Part shown: piece by piece, positions 1 to 12,271 of the stretch
Position numbering within the stretch: the stretch's first letter is position 1
Layout of the letters: every line of letters starts with the position of its first letter
DNA from: Charina bottae
Lineage: Eukaryota > Chordata > Lepidosauria > Squamata > Charinaidae
NCBI GenBank assembly: GCA_023362775.1
Contig: JALMGJ010000004.1
Span: 54,911,298-54,975,297 of the forward strand
Length of the DNA stretch: 64,000 nucleotides
Reading direction: 5' to 3'
Translations under genes and position numbers: made by a program
Notes under the pieces: generated by a model
The model's database searches: none
The model's input: only the letters and a program-made list of their open reading frames with translations
What the model was told of the DNA's origin: nothing

Positions 1-2915
1 CCTCTGAATAGCAGCTCTACTCTGGGTCAAGGTCAGCAACATTTTAATGCATTGCCTAACTATTGTACCTCATTCATAGCCAAGCATTTTCTGGACTCCC
101 CCCCCCCCCGTCCCCCGCTGCACAAGACCCAGCCTGATCTGGTCTATGAACTCAATTTTTCTTATGCTGGCTTCTCCCCTTATACCAAATTTGGTCCTTT
201 TCTAATTTTTGGAAAGTTATCATGCTGAAAGCCCCCTTACATAATTTATTTCTACCATTCATTGGGGTGGAGAGAGTAGAAGTCCTCTACTGTTAGTTAC
301 GGGTGGTTCATCCTCCATTATTTTTCAACAAAATATTCTGCTCCCTCAGAATCAAAATAAATGATGAGCTCAAGTCAGGAAGAACTACTATACCAAAACT
401 AACAAAGTTTTTTGCATGGTTCTCACACGACATATATGCATCACATATTTGAAACCAATTTTTTCTTGCTTTACTAAGTCTCAACACATTGTAGCATTCC
501 ATGGTTTGTTTTAATTGGCTTTTTCTTTGCTTTTGTATCTGTCAGTTTCCACTGTTGCTTTTATAATTCAAAACTTTTAGCTCACTGTATATTACAACAG
601 TTTCATAAGGGTGTGGACTTCCAATTCTTCAAGTTGAGCTCCATCTGTATATTTGTTAAATATTATAAATTAGTACATGCAGTGCAAGAGTTCAAGAATA
701 AAAATATTTTGTGGCTTAGTTCCTTTCCCACTGAAATGTCAAAATCAAGTAGTTGACAAAACTTTTCCAAGTATATAAAGGAGTGTCTTTTCACAGATTA
801 AAGAGACAGCAGGATGAGTTGGTAAGAGGCAATAACGGACAATCAAATCCCAAAACAAACATATGAAGGAAGAGTAAATGGCTTGAGAAGATAAGGAAAA
901 CTGAGAAATATATTTTTTCATTAAGCAAATATGGTTCAAAATAGAGGTAAGAAATTTAAATAACGAAAGGCAGTATATGAAAAGGCATGTGGATGTGGTA
1001 GAATTAAGGAAGATTTGCAAGGATGGAAAGATATGGACAGACACCGTTAACGGTACTAGAATCAACCAAATTTCATTAGATTATTCTTTTCTCTCCTACC
1101 TTTAGTTTCTTTTGCTTATTATTTCTTACACTTTGCTGACCCAAAACGGAAAAGTGTGATAGATGTGTATTTGCACTGTTCTGGTTTTGGTTAGTTTGTG
1201 TTTGTTTTGATATGGTAATGTAAAATGTGTCCTTTTCCTGCATACTTAGAAATGTGAAGTGCTTCTACTTACACACTGCATTTCAGTTGTCCAAATACAT
1301 GCTCATCATTAGTATCATGATATTAAGAACCACGGTGCTATCTACTGCATTCTAGTATTATCCTGTAGTTCTGTCTACTATTAATGGGAAATAAGATTCA
1401 ATCACATCATTTTCAGTTTTCTAGCTCAAGCCTGAGAGATGGGAATAGAATCTGCCATTCCAGCTATTGGCCTCAAACACTAAGCAAAGACAGACCTGGT
1501 CAATGCTTTGACAGAATACCAGATCTGTAATCTAGACTGGGAACTCAGAAAACATCTTAAGCGGCAATGGCAAAGTCCTTCTGTACTGTTGCCAAGAAAA
1601 CTCCATCAATAGGTCCATGAAGTCACCAGGAATTCAGCTCAACAAAAAGGAAACTTTACCTTTCCCTCCATATAAAATCAGTTCTCCTTCTTCTCTGGAA
1701 CTAGATTCATATACTAAACTATGTATGTCAATGAATAAACTAAACTATGTAGTTTGCTTATTTATGGCACAGTGTCTTCTACAACCATGGCTACTATTAT
1801 GGCTGGGCACGGTCTTCCCCAAACATTCCTCAGATGTGTGTGCCACGTAAACCAGGCCAGGATATAATGGCTATCTTCTTCAAGGCTATCAAGCTGCATT
1901 CAGAGAAGGTATTTAGAGCAGAGAGTAGTGATCAAAGAACAGAATTTCTTCTTCAACTCCTAGGTCTGACTTTGCAAAAAACCTCAGGACCATGGTAAGG
2001 CATGTGTGCACATGCCCAGAGTACAATTACTCCGTCCCTATTGGAGGTAGCACACTTCTGAGGAATTCTAAAGGTTGCACCATTACATACCCACTTACTA
2101 GTGAGTCCCTAAACTCTTAAACCAGTTCATCGGTAAACTGAGGTCAAAGGACCTACACAGGCCATGTGATTTGCTTATGGTTTAGTGTACTGTGTAACCA
2201 CAGAAGCATGAACTGAAACCAAGGCTTGACTAATAATGAGGAAGCATATTGTGCAAAGACAGCAATTGCTCACAAGCTCCAAGGAGAGAGTGCTTTTACT
2301 GCACACTACCAGATCTAGGCAGCAAAAACCTGGAGGATCCCTCAAAGGCAGCAAAGAATCAGAATGCCTTGTATTTGTTGCTGGGCGGGGAGGGGGCTTG
2401 CAGTCCAGATGGCAGTCTAACTTTACATGCAATAATTGTGCAGAAAAATAGGCTTTCAGTTATTTATTTAGAGATATTTGATGTCGAGAAAAGCGGCACC
2501 TTGCACGTTCGCTTGCTTTTTTATACCACTATTACTCTGGACTGAAGCCCTCACGGGTAGGTCAATCTGTGGTTACTCAATGGTTAGGTAATCTCGGGAT
2601 TAGAGATCAGGGCTAACAGATCAGGTGGTATAGATTAACCCGAGAAAAGTCTCTCTCTTTTCCCTCCTTCTTTTTAAGAATTCAGTAACTGTGAGCAGTT
2701 CCTTTATCTCGTTTCATTCAGCAGGCTCGGAGACGTGACCTGCTGCTTCCTGCGCTGGCTCGAGCAGCCTTTAAGAGCCAAGTCTGATCTGCCTGTTATC
2801 GTAAACAGACAGACGCGCGGCTGGGAGAGGACGGCAGCTGGAACGCCCTCGGGGGGAGGGGGCTGGAGGCTCTTCCCGAGACGCTTTCCTTCTCTCCCCG
2901 CCGCCAGCTACTCAC
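1..2915 (-). other. MAP3K15: MAP3K15 intron 1 (5' part)
   Basis: This stretch lies directly downstream of the exon 1 splice donor on the minus strand, so it is intronic. It is mostly AT-rich single-copy-looking sequence with a short poly-C run near 100-116. I see no exon with a convincing splice pair and coding similarity, and no interspersed repeat I can name. Short open frames here have no recognisable domain. Confidence 0.8.
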
Positions 2916-3750
2916 CCGCGTCGTAGAAGACGTCTAGCACGGCCGTTTCGCCGAAGTCCAGCTCTCCGAAGTTGACCGTAGTCAGCTGAGCTCCCGCGGC
3001 CTCGCAGGCTCTCACCAAGCACAGCAACGCCCCAGCTTCAGGGCTCCGCGCCCCAGAGCTTCCTTTTGGGTTCTCGTTGACCACGTACACGGCTCGGAGC
3101 GACCGCGGACGCATGAGCGGGCCGTTGCTCGCGTCTCCGACGACCCCCGGGGTCACTTCGGAAGCCGCAATTGCTTCGGCGCCGATCGGAGCGCTGACCT
3201 GCTCGGCGTCCCCGCTAAGTCCCGGCTGCTCGCCGCTGCTCACGTGGTTTTCCATGGGGCCCGATAGCCGGTGCTACATGGGTCAGGGCGCGCGGCGGGA
3301 TGGCGAACCCCGCGCGCTGGTGAAGGGCCGCAGGGCTTTCCCCCGTCGCAGAACGCGAAGCGAGAGGGCGGCCGAGCCGGGCAAGAAGTAACTTTTCCGG
3401 CGTGCAGCCGAAAGCGGAGGGAGGGAGACAACGGCGGCACGCTAGGCGGTGCCTTTCTACCGCTGCCTGGCTCAGCTCGCCTCCGGTTCGGAGCTGAGCT
3501 CCGGAAAGCTTAGCGCTCCGGTCTCTTAGCGAAGTAGGTCGCCGGCTGTCGCCTGCCAGAACTTAGTTTCTAAAAGCGGTTCTCGAATCAGCACTGGCAG
3601 CAGCACCTGCCTCGACCTCAGTCTGGCCTCTCTCACTCGGACCCTGCCAACGTTTGTCCACCGCCCAGCCACCGGCGGTTATTGATGCCCGCTAAGTTTG
3701 AGGGGTTTAAAAGAGGCGGAGTACGGCCGGAGTGAAGGGAGGAAGGAAAG
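2700..3750. promoter_or_regulatory. MAP3K15: CpG island / MAP3K15 promoter
   Basis: This is the only long GC-rich, CpG-dense block in an otherwise AT-rich window. It covers MAP3K15 exon 1, its 5' UTR and the upstream flank, as expected for a housekeeping-type CpG-island promoter. No TATA box stands out upstream of the start codon at 3255. The transcription start cannot be placed from sequence alone. Whether the island also fires rightward is unknown; no conserved plus-strand gene starts here. Confidence 0.85.
2916..3255 (-). CDS. MAP3K15: MAP3K15 (ASK3) exon 1, N-terminal 113 residues
   Basis: MAP3K15 is an apoptosis signal-regulating MAP3K that responds to osmotic stress and acts in the cytosol upstream of the p38/JNK cascades. 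The minus-strand frame starts at 3255 in a CpG island. Residues 1-50 are low-complexity and poorly conserved. From residue 53 on it matches the start of the family's N-terminal thioredoxin-binding region: LRAVYV at 53-58, PEAGA at 72-76, RACEAAGA at 82-89, then GELDFGETAVLD at 97-108 and FYDA at 110-113. The exon ends at 2916 in phase 1, followed by GTGAGT as donor. The frame read through the donor soon reaches a stop, which supports splicing. The kinase domain and all later exons lie left of the window. ASK1 (MAP3K5) and ASK2 are alternatives, but adjacency to SH3KBP1 favours MAP3K15. Confidence 0.93.
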
Positions 3751-4395
3751 TCGCTTCGGCTCCTCCTAGGACCTAGGAGGATGGCCTGCCTTCCGCGCAT
3801 ACGTTGTTTTCAACCTCTGATCATCTCCTAGAATCGTTGTCGTTAGACTTTCAGATATTCTAGGATTTGTATCACAGGTATGGCTAGCGGCTCCTCCGCG
3901 ATGGAATTGTATAACGCTGTCACTCAAAAGTTTTTAATATAATACTTGATTAGGGGAAATGTTTGTTTTCAAACCGACTGATTACTGACACCCGTAATTT
4001 CAAAATAGGAAGTTGCAATAGGTTTACGGCACAAACTGGAGCTGCAGAAATGTGACATTGCAAAAACAAAGTAGCTTAAGTGGGATGGGGCCAATCACTT
4101 CTGATTACTGCCTCTATTCAGAAAAATTCAAAGCTGTATCCCAAAACCATTATCAGACCACTAGAGTAACAACTTTATTTTGTGGACCTATCAGGAATAC
4201 TTTTATCAAAGGCAGCTAAGGAAACCTGATGTAAATCGCCTTCAATACACCTATTACTGAAGTTTCCATTACAGCTTCAGTTGTAATATAAATTTGAATA
4301 AATAATATAAAATAGAATATTATAATGCTACTCTGCAAAGCATTCAACACCTTTTTTAATTTAATATAGGTGGAATTGATTAAAGGAGACATAAC
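3751..4395. other. Intergenic, no feature seen
   Basis: Sequence upstream of the MAP3K15 promoter. Base composition falls from GC-rich to AT-rich. I see no gene, RNA or nameable repeat before the LINE tail that starts near 4397. Confidence 0.5.
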
Positions 4396-4396
4396 T

Positions 4397-5635
4397 ATTT
4401 ATTTATCAAATTTCTATCGCCGCCCATCTCCCTCCTCAGGAGGGACTCTGGGCAGTTTACAATAAGATAATTTATTAAAACAAGAAGCATAAAATATAAA
4501 TACAATATATAAAATATAATACAATTATTAATAATTATAAAATCAGAATAAAATCAAAGTGGCAAAAAGGTCTAACTCAGTCCATGTGTGTGAGGAGCAC
4601 GCTAAGGCACTAGCTATCCCCAAGAGTAACTATTCCCTTCCTGGCCCCAAGCAAGGTGGCAGAGCCAAGTTTTCAGGTTCCTCCAGAAGGTCAGGAGCTA
4701 ACCTCACCTCCGGGGGCGGGATGTTCCAGAGGGCGGGAGCTACTGCAAAGAAGGCTCATCTCCTGGACCCCGCCAGATGGAATTCTCTTAGATGCAGCAT
4801 GCCCTCTCTGGATCGGGTGGGGCGGGTTGATGTATTGGGGATGAGGCGGTCCCTCAGGTATCCTGGCCCCATGCCCTGTAGGGCTTTAAAGGTCATAACC
4901 AACACCTTGAATTGGACCCGGAAGCAGACTGGCACCCAATGCAGCTCGCATAATAGAGGTGTTATGTGTGCCAATCTAGGGGCACCAAGAATTGCCCTTG
5001 CAGCCGCATTTTGAACCATAGGGTGGGGACAACGGCAGTGAAGACTCTCTTCCTGGGCCCCACCAAACATTTTTTTATGGATGGGGTCCGTAACATGCCT
5101 TCTCTGCCTGACTAGGTGGGACGGGTCAGTGTAATGGGGATGAGATGGTCCCTCAGGTAGCCTGGATCCATGCCATGTAGGGCTTTAAACTAAAGGAAAT
5201 AACCAACACCTTGAATTGGACCCGGAAGCAAAGTGGCACCCAATGCAGCTCCTGCAGCAAAGGTGTCACATGTGCCATCCTTGGGGCACCCAAGATTGCT
5301 CGCGCGGCTGCATTTTGAACCAGCTGTAGCTTCCGGATACTCTTCAAGGGTAGCCCCACGTAGAGCACATTGCAGTAGTCTATATGGGAGATGACCAGGG
5401 CATGAGTGACTGTTTGGAGGGCTTCCCGATCCAGGAAAGGGCATAACTGGCGCACAACACGAAGTTGCGCAAAGGCCCTTCTGGCCACGGCTGCCAACTG
5501 CTCTTCGAGCAGGAGTTGTGAGTCCAGGAGGACCCCCAGATTCCACACCAGGTCTGTCTGGGGCAGTGCAACCCCATCCAGAACCAAAGATGATAATGTC
5601 CCAGATATGGAAGAGCCATGTTGACTTTTTCAATT
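4397..5635 (-). mobile_element. L2-type LINE fragments, two overlapping 3' pieces
   Basis: On the minus strand this encodes the C-terminal reverse-transcriptase/thumb region of an L2/CR1-clade LINE: VLDGVALPQTDLVWNLGVLL near 5590-5520, then YCNVLYVGLPL and HVTPLLQELHWVPLCFRVQFKVLV. The 3' UTR hairpin (GCCCAGAGTCC type) and ATAAAT tail are at 4397-4470. The region encoding QNAAARAILGAPR through the end occurs twice (about 5320-5070 and 5000-4750), so this is either two insertions or an internal duplication. Both copies carry frameshifts and are dead. Confidence 0.85.
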
Positions 5636-5639
5636 TTTT

Positions 5640-6030
5640 TCCTTGGCTAAGATGGAAAGAAAGGTAAAGACTAGTTTTCTTCATAGACTTTTGTGGTGGG
5701 TCTCTCTGTTTTTTTCACTGATGAAACAGTACATTGTTGCATTAGTCAAATGCAAGGAAAAGGCTAAGTGGCACTTCCTTATAAAGAAGGCAGGCAGAAA
5801 CCCTAAGAAGACTTGGGGAGTGAAAGAAACAGAGAGGTTAAAAGAAGAGAAAAACAGCTAAAAAAAAAGCTGGAGTACAAAGAGGGAAAAGAAAGGGAAA
5901 GGCCATAACCAGTATGTATAAAAGTTAAAAAGAATAAAGAGACTGCTATTCTTGTGACAAACTAAAAACTGTTCTTGAAAGAAGATGAATTTGTCAAATA
6001 TACGTCTTTAAAGAGAAATATATTGGAGGT
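5640..6030. other. Intergenic, no feature seen
   Basis: A-rich, plus-strand purine-rich sequence with no recognisable protein or repeat homology. Confidence 0.4.
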
Positions 6031-6400
6031 TGAATGATTATGTGCCATCAAGTGGTTGTCATCTCTTAGTGACCATATAGCTAGATTTTCTCCATGACAA
6101 TCTGTCCCTAACCTGATCTTTCAGGTCTTCCAACAGTTTACCCATTGCCACTGTCATCGAGTCCGTCCACCTTGCTGCTGGCCATCCTCTTCTCTTTCCT
6201 TCTACCTTTCCCAGCATTAGAGCCTTCTCCAAAGAGGTAGGTCTTCTCATAAGTAGGATAATTTGAGCCTTGTCATTTGTGGCTTGAGTGAGAACTCTGA
6301 GTTGATTTGTTCGATGATCCATTGGATTGTTTTCATGGCTGTCCGCAGTATTCTCAGGAGTTTTCTCAAGCCATGGGAACAAAGAATTCAGTAAAGGTTT
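6030..6400 (-). mobile_element. RTE-type LINE 3' fragment
   Basis: The minus strand encodes a decayed RTE/Bov-B-like C-terminus: LLMRRPTSLEKALMLGKVEG, then a WTDSMT-type segment and LSWRK...MVTKR. The 3' end reads into a GTGCCATCAAGTGGTTGTC motif (reverse view near 6040) typical of RTE tails. It differs clearly from the Bov-B copies at 7382 and 18598, so it belongs to another subfamily. No TSD was resolved. Confidence 0.65.
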
Positions 6401-6980
6401 TGACTGATAGGAATCCAGTGCTGTCCTTCAGTTACTTGGAAGAATACCAACATATAATTGGAATAAATAAATGAAACTTGTCTGTGCCACAAAAAGGTGT
6501 ACATTTTGGAATCTTACCAACTATGCCAATCCTCATAAAGCAAAATTCAGCACACTTTCTTGCAGAACAGGACCTTTGGTTTAATTTTCTTTTTTAATAC
6601 TATGTGCTCCGGTTCATAAAACATAATCTGGTTTGTTTGATAGTAGCTTTGCTTGCTTGTTACCCCATCTGTTAGGTTTGTAAACGAAGCTTTATGGTTT
6701 GCTATCTGAAATTATGTGAAAACCAACTTTTATTTTATAAAAATAAAATAAAAAATAAGTATTTTACAAAAATAAATATTTTTTTTATTTTTATAAAAAT
6801 ACTGTATCTTCCTTTCCAAAAGAGAAAATGAAAAGTGGGCAAATCTGGTTTATTTGATCAGAAGTGGCATAATTTCTTCTAAGTTTAAAATCTTGCTACT
6901 GCTACATGAAATAATAATCTCAGTTAGGTCTATCTCCCCTTATCAGGTAGCATAATACTATGGATTTACTCAGAGATCCA
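6400..6980. other. Intergenic AT-rich, no feature seen
   Basis: Includes an AT-only stretch near 6730-6800. I find no gene or nameable repeat here. Confidence 0.4.
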
Positions 6981-6984
6981 ATTA

Positions 6985-7260
6985 AGAGATCCAGTGTGTG
7001 TCTCCCTCATGTGCTGGCCCATGATGTTCATGGCTGTCCTGTTGGCTGTGAACTCAAGGGCTGCATCTAACTCCTCCCCCAAGGAAGGCAGATTGATTTC
7101 CCCCAGCAGCATAAACTTTGGGGAGTCCATTACAACAAGGTGGTGAGTTGCAGCTCAGGCAGGGATGCTGTTTTTCGGCAAAAAGGTTGGTACAATAGCA
7201 GCAATCCTAGCTTGTTCCTATAGCCCAACTGCAGAAACAAGGCCTCACATCTGGTTATCT
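6985..7260 (-). mobile_element. LINE endonuclease-domain fragment (L2/CR1 type)
   Basis: The reverse complement of about 7130-6990 reads DSPKFMLLGEINLPSLGEEL followed by NRTAMNIMGQH, which resembles the LINE apurinic endonuclease stretch that usually reads LGDFNLPS (here GEINLPS). The catalytic Asp is replaced by Glu. It is a 5' piece of a LINE with no adjoining reverse transcriptase. The assignment to L2 rather than CR1 is uncertain. Confidence 0.55.
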
Positions 7261-7368
7261 GTGATGAAATGTCTAGCAAGACTTGGGAACATAGGGGAGG
7301 AAACAGGTTGGTTGCAAGAGAGACAACTCAGCCAATGGGGTGGGGTGGGGGAAGCGTGTTAAAGAGAG

Positions 7369-7645
7369 ACAGACTCTCAAGTTGTTGTTTATTCGTTCAG
7401 TCGCTTCCGACTCTTCGTGACTTCATGGACCAGCCCACGCCAGAGCTTCCTGTCGGCCGTCACCATCCCCAGCTCCCCCATGGTTGAGTCCGTCACCTCC
7501 AGAATATCATCCATCCATCTTGCCCTTGGTCGGCCCCTCTTCCTTTTGCCTTCCCCTTTCCCTAGCATCAGCTTCTTCTCCAGGATATCCTGTCTTCTCA
7601 TTATGTGGTCAAAGTACTTCAGTTTTGCCTTTACAGACTTTCAAG
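7369..7645 (-). mobile_element. Bov-B LINE 3' end with target-site duplication
   Basis: The body is 7382-7632, minus strand, encoding the Bov-B C-terminus MRRQDILEKKLMLGKGEGKR followed by the GRPRARWMDDILEV and GLVHEVTKSRK blocks. It is flanked by near-identical 13-bp copies of ACAGACTYTCAAG at 7369-7381 and 7633-7645. This is a 5'-truncated Bov-B insertion, a family known for horizontal transfer among squamates and other vertebrates. Confidence 0.9.
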
Positions 7646-7924
7646 ACTCTGCCTTAATTATGCTAGAAATAAATTGATTTGGAGAATTGCTTCGGGGGAG
7701 TTTCAGAATTGTTACATTACTGTACTAGATCTTTCCAGAAATCCAAGTGGTTCTTGATTCCTCAATTTGACAGCTTCACAGGGCTTGATATTATCTATGC
7801 AACAATAACTTTACTCACCTGTATCTACCAAGTGACACTTGCCACCTCTTCTCCCTGCCAGGGGCACATGGTTGATGCCAGATCTGAAATGCTAACAAGC
7901 CCATTTCCGAGAGGAGAGTGATCC

Positions 7925-8201
7925 CTCTAACCCAGAGCTTTCCAAACTGTGTGTCGCGACACGTTAGTGTGTCGGCTGCAGTGTTTGGGTGTGTTGCGGC
8001 TGCTGCTGCCTCCGAGCCCTGCCAGGATTCCGCGCAGGTCCTAGTGCCTGCCTTGTGCCTTGCTGCCTCCAAACCTGCTGTGATTCCGCGCAGGTCCTGG
8101 TGCCTGCCTTTTGCCTTCTGCTGTAAGAGTGTGTCGCGAAATGATGCATGTCTAAAAAGAGTGTCACCAAGATGAAAAGTTTGGAAAGCTCTGCTCTAAC
8201 C
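7925..8201. mobile_element. hAT-type MITE, copy 1
   Basis: The element is 7933-8193, with inverted ends CAGAGCTTTCCAAACTGTG and its complement (AGTTTGGAAAGCTCTG at the right). It is flanked by a perfect 8-bp duplication CTCTAACC at 7925-7932 and 8194-8201, the hAT signature. The interior is GC-rich with no transposase. It is one of six copies in the window. Confidence 0.9.
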
Positions 8202-8324
8202 CATTCAGGTCTCAATGATAAAAAGCAGGTTGGTTTTGCATCTACAGTTAAATCACAGATCTGGCAGAAGTCACAACCCAGAGCTCCCAATGTTCAGTCA
8301 ACCTGGTTGCTGAACTGAAATAAG

Positions 8325-8425
8325 GGGGTGGCCTCAGATTTTTAATCCTGAGAGCACCCTTCCACCATATTGAGTCCCCCGCGGGGGAGATGGGCGGTGA
8401 TAAATAAATAAATAAATAAATATTC
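8325..8425 (+). mobile_element. L2-type LINE 3' tail
   Basis: The hairpin-like 3' UTR (GAGTCCCCCGCGGGGGAGATGG) leads to GGGCGGTGATAAATAAATAAA. Only the last 50-100 bp of the LINE is present. Confidence 0.75.
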
Positions 8426-8429
8426 CCTT

Positions 8430-10855
8430 TGCGGGTCACCACCAGCATCCCTCCCACCTCATCTTTCATGGCCTTGATCCCCTGCCCATACCTACAGCAA
8501 TTCATCTCTCCATTTTTACACCTAGTCCATGGGTATCTTGACTTAGTCACTGCACGTCCAAGTGTAACAACCCCAGTACTTGCTTGCTGAGGTACGTATT
8601 ACACTGAGCTCAGAAACAATATTTAGACTGCACAGTAATATTTTGACTTGTCTTACCTGGAAGACGTCAAACACAATAAAAGTGGAAGATAAAATAACTA
8701 AACTAAAAATATGGTTTGTGCGTGATAAAGAAAAGTATCAGTATAAAGATTTCTTATATCCGATAATACAACCCAATTTAAATATGAAAGGAAATACAAG
8801 AAATAATAAATGGAACTAATATTAACTGCTACTTTATTTCTGTCTTGTGAATGCCATTTAGTCCAATTCAAAGAAAAAAGTATCCAAAAATGTTTTACCT
8901 ACAGGTCTGAAATGGCAATTTCTTTTAAAGAATTGAAAATATAATTTCTTTGTAAAATACTTTCCATCTGTAAATATAATGTGGGAAAAATAATAAAAAA
9001 TAATTTCTAAAACAAAAATCAATGCATTGAACAAAGAATTTCCATAAAATCTCATTTAATCTTATTTTACAAATCACAATACATTGGACTCCTCGATACA
9101 GGTTTATAAAATGACAATTTACCAACATAACAGGAAGAGGAAAAGGAATTAGAACCCTGATTTCAGGTCAATCAATGCTGAACTCAAAAAATTTGTTTTC
9201 TTTTAAAATAAGATTTTAGAACGTCTTAGTTTTCAAGGCTCTGTCTTTGAATCTATATTGTAACAATTCACAGTAAGTTTTTCAAGTGAATGAAATCAGA
9301 AACCTATTAAACTCTTCCAAGTTTCAAATATATATAAATTAGAAACACTACTTGTCCTCCTGTTGGATTCCCACAATGTTGAAGCGAGTAGCTATACATC
9401 TTTATTGCTAGAAAACCTCTAAGAGAACTAGAAAGGTCTAATAGGAAAACTGGGGCAGAGCCTGTTTAGCCTTCGATTCAGGCTCAATGACTGTTGTCAT
9501 GCAAGAGACACTTCCAAACAATCAGGGTCCACTTCACACTGGCATCTTAGTACAGCAGCGGTGCCACCTTTTCCGGCCTGCTGGCTACACCTGGGGTTTT
9601 GAGTGGCAATGCTGGGCCTGTTCTTCAAAGAGTGGGACAAAGGTTTGGCAGAACAAGGACAAAAGCTTTATTTAAACTTATCTTTTAAAATAAATATATT
9701 TATTATTATTACTCCCAATATATTTCATTATTTCTACCTTCTGCCACATTGAAATTACAACTTGGCAACCCTTTTGGAGGTGTTACAGTGAGAGTGCAGG
9801 TTTTGCACTCCAAAGGATATAAGAACCAGGTCACACTTGATTACTTTCCATGACACAGAGATTACTAAATCCCAGGGAGCATGATGTGGACACACAAAGA
9901 AACCAAACATGCCTCCTAAAATATTCATTGGGATAACAATCTGAGGCAATAGAAAACACTTCCTTTGCTGCAATAATAATGCCTTACCAGCTGTCTATCT
10001 CACAGCATTTTTAGTAATCTTTCCCACCAATTTCCACAGCTTGGTACATATGCATCTGCGTGTTAAAACACTTATTTCCAAGAAAACATTCAGAATGGCA
10101 TGCGGATAAAGAACTGCCATGACCATGGACTTATGGCATTTCAAGGTCCTATAGCCCTTTGTCCATTCTTAAGTATTTAAGCTGGTGGCTATCTATCATG
10201 ACACTGTAACACTGCCTAGACCTCTTTGTTGCAGCACAATATACTACACTCTTAGGTTATGACTGGGAATCAAGTTTGTTTTGTGAAACAGCAAGGGTTA
10301 ACACTGATTGATCACGTGAACGCTGTGAAGATCAAGAAATCAGTTCCACGATTTACTTTCATGCTTCAATGTAAAACACTCATCAAGATGATTTGGTCAT
10401 TTTAATACAAAAATCCTAATGTAATCTTAAAATCCTGAAAGATATCACAGTGACAAATTTTTGATTAGTGTGCTTGTATCAATGTTAATAAAGGAAAATA
10501 TACATGATTAATACAAAGATTTGGGTGCATTACTAAATCTCAAACCTGGATGTTCCATCCTGATATGAAGCTATTAATAAACGCAATTATAGAACATTTT
10601 TGGGTGTCATGGCAATACTTTTAAGTCTCCTATCCAATAACAAATAGAAGTTAGCAACTTTAAATGTAGATATTTAAATGATAAATATTAAATGTTTATA
10701 TCTGATATGATAAAGTCACCATGTGATATTTAATGTAAACTTCATAGCTCTGTGAAAAGAGAAATACTAAAATACTATTATATAACCAAAGATGGATATT
10801 TCAGCAGGACACATATCTCAGCTATCCAAGAACACTCAGTGCAACCCTATGCATG
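8430..10855. other. Intergenic between SH3KBP1 3' end and MAP3K15
   Basis: AT-rich with no strong repeat or gene. A plus-strand frame at 8580-8819 has a lysine/asparagine-rich C-terminal half that looks like a decayed mobile-element ORF, but I cannot assign it. A slightly GC-richer patch at 9480-9660 is unexplained. Confidence 0.4.
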
Positions 10856-12229
10856 TTTATTTACATGTAAGTCTTACTGCTTTTAATGTTTATTCTGTAG
10901 TAAGGGTATTTGGGTTGTGAAATCAGGCTGCAAGCTTACATACCGTTATCTAGTAATACATTTCACTGAACTGAACAAAACTCATCCAATACACATGCAT
11001 AGGATTGCGCTATTAATGTACTCTACTATGAAAATAAGAAACCCAGCTATAATTTTGTATGAGCACTTTTCAGAGATCGCACATACTGTATATTATGCAA
11101 ACACATATACATTCCTTTGCCTTCAAAAGCTGAAATCTTCACTATCTGTAACAGATGTAAACACTGCTTTGACATAAGTCATTTGGTAAGATGCCAGTAT
11201 AGAAACCATTCATCCCACATTTGCAGGCTTACAATTGATTAAACGAGGTTAATATTACACAGTTCTCTTCCATGTAATAATATAATTTTCTCTTGTTAAT
11301 TTATATTTTATTCTTGTTTGCTCTTAGATGATGCATGTTCTGTCCACCCAAGATGTGCAAAATTGGAGATAAAAGCAGGTGTTTAAAGTTTGAATGACAG
11401 TAAGCAAAGTGAATTCTCAGAATAATAATAAGCAATACTAGTTAAAATAAAGCTGCCTCAAACTCAGTGTGGCCATTACATCACCTAACCAAATCAAATC
11501 AGATCAAAAATAAAGATTTTTATGAGCAAGCAGTTAATATGCTGAAAGACCGACCTCTAGTGGATAGACAGGCCTCCTTGTGATAGCTACATTTCTAAAA
11601 TCTGGCCTACAACCAGCTCCAATCCGTGTTTGGCAAAAGAAGGCACAAATCAGAGTTTTCATTTTCTTTTTAAATATACTATTTGTACACAAACTTAAGA
11701 TTCACCTTGTAGATAATTTTTGGACATAAGATTGCATATGTAATTGTATTTAAAACAACACACATTAAGCTGCTTTAAGAGAAACAAACTCCTCACCCAA
11801 TATCAACATTCATTTCTGGATATATGCAATACAAACATTTTAAGAATCTGTGACAAAAGACAAGTTAAAAAGTCAAACTCATGAAACCTGTAAACTGATA
11901 AACAATTTACTTATGGAAAATATCATTAAAATAGTACCACTATGAACTAAACTGCCTGAGTTTTCAATTTGCCTGTGAACGTGAAGCAGAGAAGATTTTA
12001 GCACAATAAGAAAAATTTCAGTCACAACCAGTGCCATTTCAAGAAAGTGTTATCACATAGAAATTTTTGTTCTTCACTGGGATTTGTGTTGTGCTATTAA
12101 ACTCTTGTGCTAGTTGTCCAAACAAAGAAGTATAGGCAGATCTTTCAATCATTTGGCACAAAGTTATTTCGTTTGGGGCATAAAGTCTCTGTCATAATGA
12201 ATTAATACAACATTCCTTCTATCCAGAAT
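10856..12229 (-). other. SH3KBP1: SH3KBP1 probable 3' UTR
   Basis: This is the sequence immediately after the stop codon at 12230-12232. The first canonical AATAAA signals met on the minus strand are at 11312-11307, 10894-10889 and 10861-10856, so the mRNA probably ends within 10.8-11.3 kb. Another AATAAA lies at 9406-9401, allowing a longer form. The region has no recognised repeat, consistent with UTR. The end points are an inference. Confidence 0.5.
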
Positions 12230-12271
12230 TCACTTTGATTGAAGAGCTTTCTTTATATCATTAACTTCCAT
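12230..12271 (-). CDS. SH3KBP1: SH3KBP1 last coding exon
   Basis: Encodes the final 13 residues, MEVNDIKKALQSK, then TGA at 12232-12230. It follows an acceptor with a pyrimidine tract (TTCTTCTTTTTAG). This is the end of the C-terminal coiled coil that trimerises or tetramerises CIN85 and binds phospholipid, and it is the most conserved tail of the family. The phase is 0 at its 5' junction with the 13060-13123 exon. Confidence 0.96.
   Translation of the reverse strand: MEVNDIKKALQSK

Noticed and set aside
3077..3391. Plus-strand open frame in the CpG island
   Set aside because: It is antisense to MAP3K15 exon 1 and exists because GC-rich DNA has few stops; no similarity to a known protein.
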